This document shows, piece by piece, positions 8,442 through 17,524 of a DNA stretch of 64,000 nt; the first letter of the stretch is position 1, and each line of letters opens with the position of its first letter. The notes beneath the pieces were generated by a model, which saw only the letters and a program-made list of their open reading frames with translations, was not told the origin of the DNA and did no database searches. The stretch covers positions 1 through 64,000 of the forward strand of contig NZ_JAQPCN010000007.1 of NCBI RefSeq assembly GCF_028464225.1, in the 5' to 3' direction. The position numbers and the translations under genes are program-made. Source of the stretch: Zeaxanthinibacter sp. PT1. GTDB taxonomy: Bacteria > Bacteroidota > Bacteroidia > Flavobacteriales > Flavobacteriaceae.

Positions 8442-9587
8442 GTGATGGACATACATATTAAACGTTTGATAAGCTGCTGGATAATTCTCTCGCTGGCGGC
8501 CTGTGGTCAAAAAAAAGGAACAGAAAGCTCTGCTGAAGAAAATAGCGATGGCCGGATTACCACGGAAGTTAGCAGGGAACAGTTCATACAGGGTGCAATG
8601 GAGGTTGGCCCTATGGTGCAACACGAATTTCCTGTCCTGGTGGAAGCCACAGGGATAATCGATGTTCCCCCGGAGAATAAAGCAGTGATCAGTTCATTTA
8701 CAGACGGATTCGTAAAACAGACCCCCTTACTGGTTGGAGACAAAGTTAAGCGCGGACAGTTTTTACTGAGCCTTGAAAACCCGGAATTCCTTGAGTTACA
8801 ACAACAGTACCTGGACGCCATGGAACAAATGAACTACTTGCGATCCGAATTTGAAAGGCAGCGTTCCCTGAGAGAAGAAGAGATTACCTCGGAGAAGAAT
8901 TTCTTAAAGGCCGAGAGTGAATACAAGCGGAACTTATCGAGGTTCAATGCCTTAAGTGAAAAATTGAAAATGCTGAATATTGATCCCGGGGCGGTAGAGA
9001 AGGGTGAAATTTCTCCGGTGATATCTATTTATTCCCCAATATCAGGAAGTATAACAGCAATGATGGTCAATAAAGGTAAATATGTTACAACAGCAGATGA
9101 ACTGATGCGGATCATCAACCCGGATCATATTCATATTGAACTGAATGTATTTGAAAAAAATGTTATGCAGCTGAAGAAAGGACAGGATATGATCGTTATC
9201 CTGCCAGAGGTAGGACCAGACAGTATAGCGGCAGAAGTATACCTGGTAGGTAGTTCTGTTGATGAAAAAAGTAGAACCGTAAAAGTTCATGGACATTTTA
9301 AAAAGGAGGATACCCGGCATTACGCTACCGGAATGTTTGTCAATGCGGGAATCGTAACCGATACTTCGGCATCTTTGGCACTTCCCTCGGAAAGTATTGT
9401 GAATATAGAGGATAGATATTTCGTATTGATGCTAGGGGAAAAAGATGAAAAAGGATACTCATTTACGAGATGGGAAGTAAAACCCGGTGCCCAATATAAA
9501 GGCTACACTTCCATCCTGAACAGCGACGATTTTTCTAGTGATGACCAGTTTTTGTTACAAGGGGCATTTGCCGTGTTGGGCGATTAA
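8442..9587 (+). CDS. RND efflux periplasmic adaptor, lipoprotein (CusB/HlyD family)
   Basis: A 381-aa membrane-fusion protein that would link the inner-membrane pump to the outer-membrane channel. The N-terminus ends in a lipobox (LSLAAC, Cys about 21), so it is probably anchored as a lipoprotein. A biotinyl-lipoyl-like hairpin with coiled coil (residues 80-170), a beta-barrel region (SPISGSITAMMVNKGKYV) and a membrane-proximal domain follow in normal order. It begins 7 bp after the fused pump and ends the operon. I see none of the Met-rich metal sites typical of enterobacterial CusB. Confidence 0.92.
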   Translation: MMDIHIKRLISCWIILSLAACGQKKGTESSAEENSDGRITTEVSREQFIQGAMEVGPMVQHEFPVLVEATGIIDVPPENKAVISSFTDGFVKQTPLLVGDKVKRGQFLLSLENPEFLELQQQYLDAMEQMNYLRSEFERQRSLREEEITSEKNFLKAESEYKRNLSRFNALSEKLKMLNIDPGAVEKGEISPVISIYSPISGSITAMMVNKGKYVTTADELMRIINPDHIHIELNVFEKNVMQLKKGQDMIVILPEVGPDSIAAEVYLVGSSVDEKSRTVKVHGHFKKEDTRHYATGMFVNAGIVTDTSASLALPSESIVNIEDRYFVLMLGEKDEKGYSFTRWEVKPGAQYKGYTSILNSDDFSSDDQFLLQGAFAVLGD

Positions 9588-9679
9588 AGTTCTACATATC
9601 CGGGAATGCAGGACTTAGGAGCCAGAATTAAAACCAGGATATGCTGGTTTCCTGCAGTGGAACGGGATATCTTCTAAAA

Positions 9680-9698
9680 GGGGCGGGGCGGAGCCCCC
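9680..9698. repeat. 19-bp GC-rich repeat, copy 1
   Basis: GGGGCGGGGCGGAGCCCCC occurs here and again, identically, at 9891-9909. GGGGC/GCCCC ends allow a hairpin. Its reverse complement ends in CCCCGCCCC, like the dispersed element at 350-391 and the heads of the 274-bp units. Just before it, CCTGCAGTGG and GGGATATCTT resemble words in the 274-bp unit. The rest of the gene-free stretch 9588-10054 shows no gene and no clear terminator. Confidence 0.6.
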
Positions 9699-9890
9699 GG
9701 CGAATGAAAAATCTATCTAAGTATAAGAGTAACAGAGCTGGGTTTCGGTAACGCGCTCACTTCGAAAAGATCTTTTATTCCTCTTCAGGAGAAGCAGCAC
9801 CCCATATCCTCGGCACCTCAAAACCGGTATCCTGGAACACACAAATTTCCACTGCTGGATTTATACAGTGAAAACTATTATCTTTTTCCT

Positions 9891-9909
9891 GGGGCGGGGC
9901 GGAGCCCCC
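9891..9909. repeat. 19-bp GC-rich repeat, copy 2
   Basis: Identical second copy of the sequence at 9680-9698, 211 bp downstream, in the same gene-free region between the convergent adaptor and FUSC genes. An exact 19-mer in DNA of about 44% GC is very unlikely by chance. Confidence 0.6.
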
Positions 9910-10054
9910 ACCGACCTTCAACAAAACTTATCCGAATTCCTACTTAAGCTTTGTGGTAGGTATATTAGAATTCCTTTCTGCTTAGCCTCAATTTAAATCT
10001 CATATGGGAACAACTGATTTCTAAGCAAACTCGGTCCGAAGAGGATTAATTGAA

Positions 10055-12274
10055 TCAGAATTCCCGCTCAAAATTGATCTTAGAGGTCAATCCCATCATC
10101 TGTATGCTAAGGGTCTGTAACCAACGGAGTTGCTCCATTACCAGGTGGGCTTCCTGGAATTCCTGCTCATTGCTGGGTTGTATACTTCCCCCTAAGACGT
10201 CCAGCTCTGTCATTGCTTCAATTTTAGCGGGGATCTCAAAATCCTTTGGAATGGTTTCAGGTTCCGGGCATTCAAATTCCTTGTCTTCTAATGCGCATAT
10301 TAAGAGTCTTATGTTCTCATCGATATGAGCTACAGCATTATCGAAGAATTCCGATGCCTTGGTCGTGGGCCGAGTCTGGAAGTAGGTGCTTAAAGATGCA
10401 AGTGCTGTCAGGAATGAATGATTGAGCACCACCAGTTTATAGATCTCTTCCAAATATAATTGCTTGGATTCCGGTTCTTGTGCCATTTGCTGGTAAGCAG
10501 TATTCAATTGCGAGCTTTGCATAAAGGCTTCTTTTCGCGATAATCGGAGTTCCGGAGGAATGGCTCCCTTCTGCCGATAATATTCTGCGATCTGTTCCAG
10601 GAACTTCCTATTGGCTCTTACACTTCCTAAAATACTATCCTTGATTTCGAGGAATCCCCAGGCCGGCCAAAGAAATAAAACAGATACCAGGGAGAGTCCT
10701 GCCCCGATCAGGGTATCTAAAAGTCGGTATTGTATCACGGTCAGCACATCAGGTCTTATGATCGCGTAGATAAAAATAACACTGAGCGTTATGAAAACAG
10801 CAGCTGTGCGGTAATTGCGTTGTAACATGGAGAATGCAAGGACTAACGACCCCACACCGAGTACGGCATATACATAAACATCCCTTACTAAATAAACTAC
10901 TCCCACCGCTAAAGCGCCGCCTATCAAGGTGCCTACGATACGTTCTTTAAAACGCTTTTTGGTAAGTCCGTAATTAGGCCGCATGATGACAATGATGGTA
11001 AGTAAGATCCAATATGGATTCTGAAAATCATAATACCAACCCACACCGTAACCCACCATCATCGTTACAGCTAATCGCAGTGAATGCTTAAAGATGGCCG
11101 ATCGTAAATTTAAATTCCTGAGTAATTCTTTGGGATCATATTCCTTGGTCACCTTGAACTGCTTTAAAAGCTTCTTATCGACCATTTCTATCTCATCGCT
11201 CCCTGGGTTGCCCAGGATCCATTTAATCCTGTTGATCTTCTCCAATTGTTTTTCCAGGTACTCCAATAGGTTTTTGAAGGTCAGGTAGCTTTCAAAATCA
11301 GCCTGGCAGGCTTCTATTTCTTGCTTCAGTTTATCTGAGAGTTGGTTGAGGTGTGAATGACTTGGTAATTTCTTTACACTGTTGCCGGCCTGGGCAATAT
11401 CGTGTAACTGCCTGGACATTCCACCAATAAGCTCGCCGAATTGTTCCACAAAGCCCGAATAACGTTCCGCTAGCTTTTGCATTTTCGAATAATTGACCGG
11501 GTGGGCTACGGCAGATTCCAGGATGTCTACCAACGCCACTAAGATCAGCAGCCGTTCATTCAGGTATTGCGACTGCCCGGAGCTTTTCCTGCTTACCAGC
11601 AGGATCTCACGGAGGGTTTCATGTTGTTCGGTCAGCTGTGTCTGTACTCCCAGTAATTCGCGTTGCAACTTATCCTGTTCGCCTTGGTTGGTCAGTATCC
11701 TGCGCCGGATATCAAGGAAGTCGGCAGAAAGTTCATAAGTATTGTTCAAGGCTTCTTCCAGGGCCCCTTTAGGATTGATCTTTTCCCGTATGCTCATCAG
11801 CAAGAGGTACCAGATACCCCCTAAGCCAACGAGTAAAGTGTATTCATAATTCAGTAGTACTTTGGCGTCATGGGCAAAACTAAGGACCAGGGCCAGCAGG
11901 CCGGAGAAACTGATCAATGATGCGCGGAAGCCGTAGATAGCAATATAGGATATTCCAAATGTCAGGATGCCCAGCACCAGGAGTAACCACCATGTCTCAC
12001 GGACAAAATATCCTGCCATGAAAGTGACGACCATGATCAGGGCAGTGGCCAATAGAATTCCCACCACTTTATTCCTGAACCTGCCGCTGACGTCACTGGG
12101 AGAACACCAGAAAGCCCCGAAGGCTATCGCCAAACCAATTTCAAGTCTCCCGGTATAAATTCCCGTGAGAACGGGAATCGTAACGCCAAAACCGATCAGG
12201 ATGGCTTTGGAGAAGTCCGTACTTTTCAGGAATTGAAAAAGGTCGGTAATATAGGTTTTGAATGTAATTTTCAA
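10055..12274 (-). CDS. FUSC-family inner-membrane protein (YccS-like)
   Basis: A 739-aa integral membrane protein with two similar halves. An N-terminal block of about six TM helices (residues 20-165) is followed by a long cytoplasmic helical region (165-400), a second TM block (about 405-540, with VGYGVGWYYDFQNPYWILLT and MRPNYGLTKKRFKERIVGTLIGG), and a soluble helical tail. The second block matches the FUSC domain of aromatic-acid exporters and YccS/YhfK proteins. Transport of aromatic carboxylates or membrane stress relief is known for relatives, but the substrate here is unknown. It is read toward the 9.6-10 kb repeat region. An inverted repeat sits 16 bp before its ATG. Confidence 0.88.
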   Translation of the reverse strand: MKITFKTYITDLFQFLKSTDFSKAILIGFGVTIPVLTGIYTGRLEIGLAIAFGAFWCSPSDVSGRFRNKVVGILLATALIMVVTFMAGYFVRETWWLLLVLGILTFGISYIAIYGFRASLISFSGLLALVLSFAHDAKVLLNYEYTLLVGLGGIWYLLLMSIREKINPKGALEEALNNTYELSADFLDIRRRILTNQGEQDKLQRELLGVQTQLTEQHETLREILLVSRKSSGQSQYLNERLLILVALVDILESAVAHPVNYSKMQKLAERYSGFVEQFGELIGGMSRQLHDIAQAGNSVKKLPSHSHLNQLSDKLKQEIEACQADFESYLTFKNLLEYLEKQLEKINRIKWILGNPGSDEIEMVDKKLLKQFKVTKEYDPKELLRNLNLRSAIFKHSLRLAVTMMVGYGVGWYYDFQNPYWILLTIIVIMRPNYGLTKKRFKERIVGTLIGGALAVGVVYLVRDVYVYAVLGVGSLVLAFSMLQRNYRTAAVFITLSVIFIYAIIRPDVLTVIQYRLLDTLIGAGLSLVSVLFLWPAWGFLEIKDSILGSVRANRKFLEQIAEYYRQKGAIPPELRLSRKEAFMQSSQLNTAYQQMAQEPESKQLYLEEIYKLVVLNHSFLTALASLSTYFQTRPTTKASEFFDNAVAHIDENIRLLICALEDKEFECPEPETIPKDFEIPAKIEAMTELDVLGGSIQPSNEQEFQEAHLVMEQLRWLQTLSIQMMGLTSKINFEREF

Positions 12275-12289
12275 TGCGTCTTTACTTAA

Positions 12290-12310
12290 GCGTAAAGGTA
12301 ACCTTTATGC
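12290..12310. promoter_or_regulatory. inverted repeat before FUSC gene
   Basis: GCGTAAAGG and CCTTTATGC form a 9-bp stem (one G-T pair) around TAA, ending 16 bp upstream of the FUSC start. There is no T tract, so it fits an operator or leader hairpin better than a terminator. Regulator unknown. Confidence 0.35.
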
Positions 12311-12356
12311 CTCAAGTCTCTATACGGCTAAACCATTAATAAGTATTTCGAAAACT

Positions 12357-12893
12357 TTATTCCAGTAATACTCTGGCTGTGATATTTACCGTGTCGGATA
12401 GTATAATACTTTTATCACCCAGCCGGTAATCAAGCCTGTTCAGTTCAAAATCCGTTTCCAGGTATTCTTCCTGATTTTCACGGGTAATCTTTAAAGGAAC
12501 CTCGATCTCGCGGGTTATGTCCTTTATATTTAAGTTAAACGTAGCAGAATAGGTGTCTTTACTTGCCTTTTTTATTGCAAGTAATTCCATCTGTATCTCG
12601 GGAAAATTTGTCACATCAAAATAATCAGCTCTCTGCAAATGTTTGTCCCGGATGCCTATGCCGGTCTTTATCGAAGATGGGTCTGCTGTAATCCGTATTA
12701 ACGATATCTGAGGTCTTTTATGGTTCCATCGAAGATTTCCACGGAGGTTGCTGATCGTTCCTTTAACCGGGATACCTGCGTTCCTAATGGTGAAGTTAAC
12801 GTGTCCCTGGAGATCGTATAAGGGGTATTCTGCCTGTGCGGTCAACGGATAAGACAGTAGGAATAGGCAAAGAAAAACAAGTACTTTTCTCAT
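12357..12893 (-). CDS. YceI-family periplasmic protein
   Basis: 178 aa with a signal peptide (residues 1-19, LLSYPLTAQA) and the YceI lipocalin-like barrel. The later strands carry DKHLQRADYFDVTNFPEIQ and a typical ending in alternating charged and hydrophobic strands. Family members bind isoprenoid or other lipids in the periplasm and often sit near cytochrome genes. Its start lies 1 bp after the stop of the upstream di-haem cytochrome gene, so the two are almost certainly co-transcribed. A physiological role (quinone or isoprenoid handling near an electron-transfer protein) is inference. Confidence 0.88.
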   Translation of the reverse strand: MRKVLVFLCLFLLSYPLTAQAEYPLYDLQGHVNFTIRNAGIPVKGTISNLRGNLRWNHKRPQISLIRITADPSSIKTGIGIRDKHLQRADYFDVTNFPEIQMELLAIKKASKDTYSATFNLNIKDITREIEVPLKITRENQEEYLETDFELNRLDYRLGDKSIILSDTVNITARVLLE

Positions 12894-12894
12894 A

Positions 12895-14409
12895 CTATAG
12901 AGATCTTAAATAAGCCAGGAGGGCTTCCTTTTCTTCTGCTGTTATCTCCATTCCAAAGGGATGTCCTTTTACCGCCATGGTTTCAACGGTTGCAGGTTTA
13001 AAACCGGTTGGCACGTAACCCGGTTCCAGGCGTTTGGGATCAAGCACATCCTCAAGACTGGCCAGGTTGCCATTGTGGAAAAAGGCCTCTCGCATCCAGG
13101 CTCCTCTTAGGGAAGGTACCTTATAAAAGCCGGTGCCTCTTCGGGTGTAAAGCGTACTGACGGAGTCCGTTTCTGCGGAAATATTAAAAATGTCATAGGT
13201 TGCTAAATCCTTTAAAGTTGGGTCATAACCTGTTGCAGGCAATAGTTGGTTATTTGTATAATAAGGTGGCGGATGGCAGGTTACACATCCCTCGCGATTA
13301 AAAACCATTTCCCCTGTCTGCAGTAATTCCTCGGTAAAAGTATTTGGATTTTCCGGGGCTTTTAAAGAATAGATATACTTGGCGAGAGCAAATAACTGTG
13401 CATCGCTATAGCGCTTATTTATATTTCCGAAAGGATGTGTCCAGGGTTTATCTGCCGTAATTTCCCCGTGGGAATTAAAATCTCGCATAGGAATATACCC
13501 ATTGTAGCTGGTCAGCATATCCAGTCCTTGGTTGAAAGCCGCATAACGCATAAGGTCCCCGATGTTTTCATGCCTCATGAGCCCCGTATGATCCAGGTAT
13601 TTAATGTCTTTAATTCCTATAAGGCTTGGGATGGATAAGGGATAATTATATGCAAATCCCTGCCGTACCATTACACCTGGAGGAACAGCCTTTAGAAATT
13701 CCAATTGCGATTCAGAATCTAGGGACCAATTTACTCTTTCCGGCAGCCAGGGTACTAGAGTGAGTGATTTAACTCCGGCTTCATTATAGGGTATCTCGAA
13801 TCTTTCCCGTATATATCCGAAAAGTCGGTCAAAGGGAAAATCACCTTGAACCCCGTCGTACACCTTGCCATCGATAATGCTGGTATGACAAGAGGCACAG
13901 GATTGACCACCCTGGCGTAGTCCTTCCGGGGTCTTGGTGTACTGGGTATAGGGAACGATCCCTTCCGGAGTGGTTTCAACTCCGGTTATGGCAATAACCG
14001 ATGAATCCAGGAACTGCCCGCGCGGGTTAACAGGGCGTTGATCCACAGGCCAGTTAAACACTGCTTTCCCGGCAGCGATCCAGTCTTCTTCAGAGTCCAG
14101 GTTCGCGAAGTTGATTTCTTCAGGATCAAGATTTCTTAGGGAATCCAGGTATCCCTTTGGCTCTTTTTCCCTGATGTAAACAGGGAAGGTCTTATAGATC
14201 TGATGTTCATCTAAAGCGTAGTAGATCGCTTCAGGAACGTATTGTATAGCTACTGTTGAATCGGGAGGAGGTAAGTGAAATCGTTTGATCTCTTTCATAT
14301 CCCACGTTCTTGGGATTTCAAGAGAAATCTTTTGCACAGAAAAACAGAGGCAAAGTAGGATGGAAATCCCTAGGATGACTTTTGGATAGTTCGAATGCAT
14401 GATGATCAA
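12895..14409 (-). CDS. di-haem cytochrome c, peroxidase-like
   Basis: A 504-aa exported c-type cytochrome with an N-terminal hydrophobic segment (residues 11-26). Two haem-attachment motifs are visible: CASCH (Cys171, Cys174, His175) and CVTCH (Cys375, Cys378, His379). The C-terminal half (YSDAQLFALAKYIYSLKAP, then FKVPSLRG-type text and FFHNG) resembles the di-haem cytochrome c peroxidase/MauG superfamily, whereas the N-terminal region (1-165) is unusual and longer than in classical enzymes. The true start may be the second Met (14400). It could remove peroxide or oxidise a periplasmic substrate. It is co-transcribed with the YceI gene. Confidence 0.85.
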   Translation of the reverse strand: MIIMHSNYPKVILGISILLCLCFSVQKISLEIPRTWDMKEIKRFHLPPPDSTVAIQYVPEAIYYALDEHQIYKTFPVYIREKEPKGYLDSLRNLDPEEINFANLDSEEDWIAAGKAVFNWPVDQRPVNPRGQFLDSSVIAITGVETTPEGIVPYTQYTKTPEGLRQGGQSCASCHTSIIDGKVYDGVQGDFPFDRLFGYIRERFEIPYNEAGVKSLTLVPWLPERVNWSLDSESQLEFLKAVPPGVMVRQGFAYNYPLSIPSLIGIKDIKYLDHTGLMRHENIGDLMRYAAFNQGLDMLTSYNGYIPMRDFNSHGEITADKPWTHPFGNINKRYSDAQLFALAKYIYSLKAPENPNTFTEELLQTGEMVFNREGCVTCHPPPYYTNNQLLPATGYDPTLKDLATYDIFNISAETDSVSTLYTRRGTGFYKVPSLRGAWMREAFFHNGNLASLEDVLDPKRLEPGYVPTGFKPATVETMAVKGHPFGMEITAEEKEALLAYLRSL

Positions 14410-14617
14410 ATTGACATCAAAAAATAATTATTTTCTAAAGCCGGAGAATATTTAATGTGTAAGTTGTAGGGTATATTATGTAACTGGCATGCAGAATGTT
14501 ATCCGTATGTAGGATTTGAAATCAAATCGATATTCTTATGTGGTCCAGAGATTTGCCACCCCTCTGAATGCACCTTATTAGATGATGTTCTTATTTTTAT
14601 CGAACTAAAATTCGCTT

Positions 14618-17134
14618 ATGCCACTCAGAAAAATATTGGGTATATACATCACCCTGGTCTCTCTTTCCTTGAATGCACAGGTTCCTATAGACAACTGGAC
14701 TTTTCACAGGGCGGGTGATTCATTGAATATTTCCGAGGTGACACTGCCTCATACATGGAACTCTGAAGACGCCTTTGATGATGAGCCCGGATATTACAGG
14801 GGCCGCGGTATCTATGAAACCTCTTTTGGGATCAGAGATAAATCAGCTATTCATTACCTGCATTTTCAAGGTGCAAACCAGGTGACCACCGTTTATGTCA
14901 ATAACAAGTGGGCCGGAGAACACCATGGAGGATATACGGCATTTGATATTCCGATTTCAGAATTGATTCACAATGGAGAGAATAAATTAAAGGTTGTTGT
15001 CGATAATTCACATGATGAACAAGTTCCTCCGCTGGATGCCGATTTTACCTTTTATGGAGGAATATATCGCATGGTGTATCTGTACGCCGAAAATGAGCTT
15101 TCATTTAAACGTAAGGCAGGGGCAGATCAGGTTTATCTGAATACTCTCGTCCGCCCGGAAGGAGAAGGAGTGATTAAAATTGACGTGGGCATAAACAGCA
15201 ACTTCAGCCAGGAGGGAGACTTGGTCAGTAGAATATACGATAATAAAGGTAAGTTGCTCAACTCGGAAAAACTATCACTTGTTCTTAATGAACAAGGAAC
15301 CGTAAAGACCATCCAGCTGAAAATTCCTAAGGTGCAACTTTGGTCTCCGGGTAATCCCTATTTATACCGAGTACAACTAAAATTACTGGATAAGAATGGA
15401 ATTACAACCGACGTGTATGAACACCGGGTAGGATTCAGAACGGTAGAGGCAACTCCCGAAGGATTTCTTATCAATGGTGATACCTTAAAACTGATCGGTG
15501 TTAACCGGCACCAGGACCTGGCCGGTTTCGGAAATGCCGTTCCGGTTGAAGATCAATTGGAGGATCTGCGCATGATCAAGGCCTTGGGAAGTAATTTCCT
15601 GCGGTTGGCTCATTATCCGCAACAGCCCGAAATTTATAAGGCTGCAGATAGCCTTGGATTGATTCTTTGGTCAGAGATACCTGTGGTTAATAAAGTCCCG
15701 GTAGGGGAGGATTATGAAGCGTATAGATCTAACGTATTACAAATGCAGGAGGAACACATCTTGCAGAACATCAACCATCCTGCCCTGGTATTTATAGGCT
15801 ACATGAACGAGATTTTTATCCGGTTGATTTTTGACAAACACAGCCCGGAAGAAGAAAAGATTATCAAGCATAAATCCCTGGAACTGGCGGAAGAACTGGA
15901 AAAACTTACAAGACAACTCGCTCCTGATCATATAACCGTGATGGCTATTCACGGTCACCAGGTATACAACGAGACAGGGATTACTGACCTGCCTATGGTA
16001 TTAGGCTGGAATCTTTATTATGGCTGGTATTTGGGTGAGAATGAAGACCTGGGCGAATTTCTGGATAGTGAGCATAAGAAATTCCCTGGAAGACCCCTTA
16101 TACTCTCAGAATACGGGGTTGGGAGTGATACCAGGCTGCATTCTGAAAATCCCCGTAAATATGATTTTACGGAAGAATACCAATTACTTCATCACCAGGC
16201 ATACCTGAAACAAATTAAGGAACGTCCTTATATGATTGGTATGGCTGTGTGGAATTTCTCTGATTTCGGATCTGAATTCAGGGGGGATACCCGGCCTCAT
16301 ATTAACCAGAAAGGATTGGTGAGTTACGACAGGAGCCCGAAGAATATTTATTGGTGGTATAAGGCAATGCTGAATCCGGAGGATGCGTTTATAAAAATTT
16401 ACCGAGATAATTTACCGCCAACCGGTCCTGAAAATCAGAAAGTTATACGGGTGATCAGCAATCGCAGGACCGGGCTCAAAATTAATGAAAAGTATATCGG
16501 TATGGTTGATCCTGTTGATGGTATCGCTGAGTTCCGCTCCGGCCTGGCTCCCGGAATTAACAGGCTACAGGCTTTTCATGAGGACCATACACTTACAGAT
16601 TTAGATACCCTGCATTACGCACCCGCACCGCTTACACGAATAGGCGACACGATGCACTGGAACTTAGGGGCTGATTCCTATTTTACAGATTCAGACGAGG
16701 AAACCTGGCACCCCATAATGCGCAGTGATGATATGGTACAATTAAAAGGAGAATTGATTAAAAAACATACAGCCTCAAATATCAGGAAGACCACAAATGA
16801 CCCTATTTACCAGTCCGCCATTACGGGTATCGAAAGTATCCATTTAAAACTGCCTCCGGGAACCTATAGGATATCTTTGCATTATGCCCTTCATAGAAAG
16901 CCACAGGAAAATATTTATGAATTGGGTAAGAAACAGGGGAAGCATATAGGTGAAGTGGCCCGACTGTTAATGATAACAAGTGACGGCCAGTCAGTCGAAT
17001 TTAAAAATCCGGAGCCTTTAACAAAATATGTAAGCTACATGGAGTATGAACAAAAATCAGCTCCACTTATAATTCGGTCCAAGTCTGACGAGAAACTGAT
17101 ATTGAATGGAATAGGGGTGGAAAGAATACGGTGA
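14618..17134 (+). CDS. glycoside hydrolase family 2 (beta-galactosidase/glucuronidase-like)
   Basis: 838 aa with a signal peptide (to about residue 20, LNAQ). A jelly-roll sugar-binding domain (25-170; TLPHTWN, GGYTAFDIPI, FYGGIYR) and an immunoglobulin-like domain (175-285) precede the TIM barrel. The barrel shows GVNRHQD, the acid/base in GYMNE (Glu398) and the nucleophile in LSEYG (Glu498). A C-terminal beta-rich region (about 600-838) may be a carbohydrate-binding domain. The enzyme is probably periplasmic or surface-attached and cleaves a beta-linked sugar; galactoside versus glucuronide cannot be decided here. Its stop directly abuts the stop of the convergent 78-aa gene. Confidence 0.93.
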   Translation: MPLRKILGIYITLVSLSLNAQVPIDNWTFHRAGDSLNISEVTLPHTWNSEDAFDDEPGYYRGRGIYETSFGIRDKSAIHYLHFQGANQVTTVYVNNKWAGEHHGGYTAFDIPISELIHNGENKLKVVVDNSHDEQVPPLDADFTFYGGIYRMVYLYAENELSFKRKAGADQVYLNTLVRPEGEGVIKIDVGINSNFSQEGDLVSRIYDNKGKLLNSEKLSLVLNEQGTVKTIQLKIPKVQLWSPGNPYLYRVQLKLLDKNGITTDVYEHRVGFRTVEATPEGFLINGDTLKLIGVNRHQDLAGFGNAVPVEDQLEDLRMIKALGSNFLRLAHYPQQPEIYKAADSLGLILWSEIPVVNKVPVGEDYEAYRSNVLQMQEEHILQNINHPALVFIGYMNEIFIRLIFDKHSPEEEKIIKHKSLELAEELEKLTRQLAPDHITVMAIHGHQVYNETGITDLPMVLGWNLYYGWYLGENEDLGEFLDSEHKKFPGRPLILSEYGVGSDTRLHSENPRKYDFTEEYQLLHHQAYLKQIKERPYMIGMAVWNFSDFGSEFRGDTRPHINQKGLVSYDRSPKNIYWWYKAMLNPEDAFIKIYRDNLPPTGPENQKVIRVISNRRTGLKINEKYIGMVDPVDGIAEFRSGLAPGINRLQAFHEDHTLTDLDTLHYAPAPLTRIGDTMHWNLGADSYFTDSDEETWHPIMRSDDMVQLKGELIKKHTASNIRKTTNDPIYQSAITGIESIHLKLPPGTYRISLHYALHRKPQENIYELGKKQGKHIGEVARLLMITSDGQSVEFKNPEPLTKYVSYMEYEQKSAPLIIRSKSDEKLILNGIGVERIR

Positions 17135-17371
17135 TTACTCTAAATCTAATTCGGGGTAAGAGGTAATCCTATGGCTTTCCAGGTAATGTTGCAGCATCTG
17201 TTTCAGGCTTTGTACATATTCTTTCAAAACATGTGCATCAATCTTAGGATGGGCAAGGGTAGGAAGGGTCATGGTATCCTCATCCAGGAATTTATACAAT
17301 TCCGGGTACCTGGTCTCAATCAGGTTGGTGAGCCTGGTAATCTCTGATGACAATTGGTAGAGCGTCTTCAT
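17135..17371 (-). CDS. small conserved-looking cytoplasmic protein, unknown function
   Basis: 78 aa, mostly helical and charged (SSEITRLTNLIETRYPELYK, then KEYVQSLKQMLQHYLESH). There is no signal peptide and no domain I recognise. Composition and codon pattern look genuine, and the frame fits exactly between the GH2 stop (17134) and its own ATG. A possible Crp/Fnr-type palindrome lies upstream (17495-17510). I cannot assign a function. Confidence 0.7.
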   Translation of the reverse strand: MKTLYQLSSEITRLTNLIETRYPELYKFLDEDTMTLPTLAHPKIDAHVLKEYVQSLKQMLQHYLESHRITSYPELDLE

Positions 17372-17494
17372 ACCTCGGTTGTCTGTGTTAGAATTACTTT
17401 TATCGGTGGAGGAGATAGGAAATCAAGTTTAAATGTCAGTGATAAGCGATCACCTGCCACCTTTACTAAAGATACAAAAAACATGTCGCATCCG

Positions 17495-17510
17495 GGTGAT
17501 AAAAATCACC
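17495..17510. promoter_or_regulatory. Crp/Fnr-type palindrome, possible
   Basis: GGTGATAAAAATCACC is a perfect palindrome with the TGAT-N4-ATCA layout seen in Fnr-type sites. A looser relative (GTGAT/ATCAC) lies at 17439-17453. Both lie in the 153-bp gap upstream of the minus-strand 78-aa gene and downstream of the PiT-like gene. The window encodes a Crp/Fnr regulator at 21273, but a link is only a guess. Confidence 0.35.
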
Positions 17511-17524
17511 TATAAAATTGTTTG

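Noticed and set aside
10050-10328. 92-aa plus-strand frame at the end of the FUSC gene
   Set aside because: Antisense to a clear coding region with Ser-rich composition and no supporting signals.
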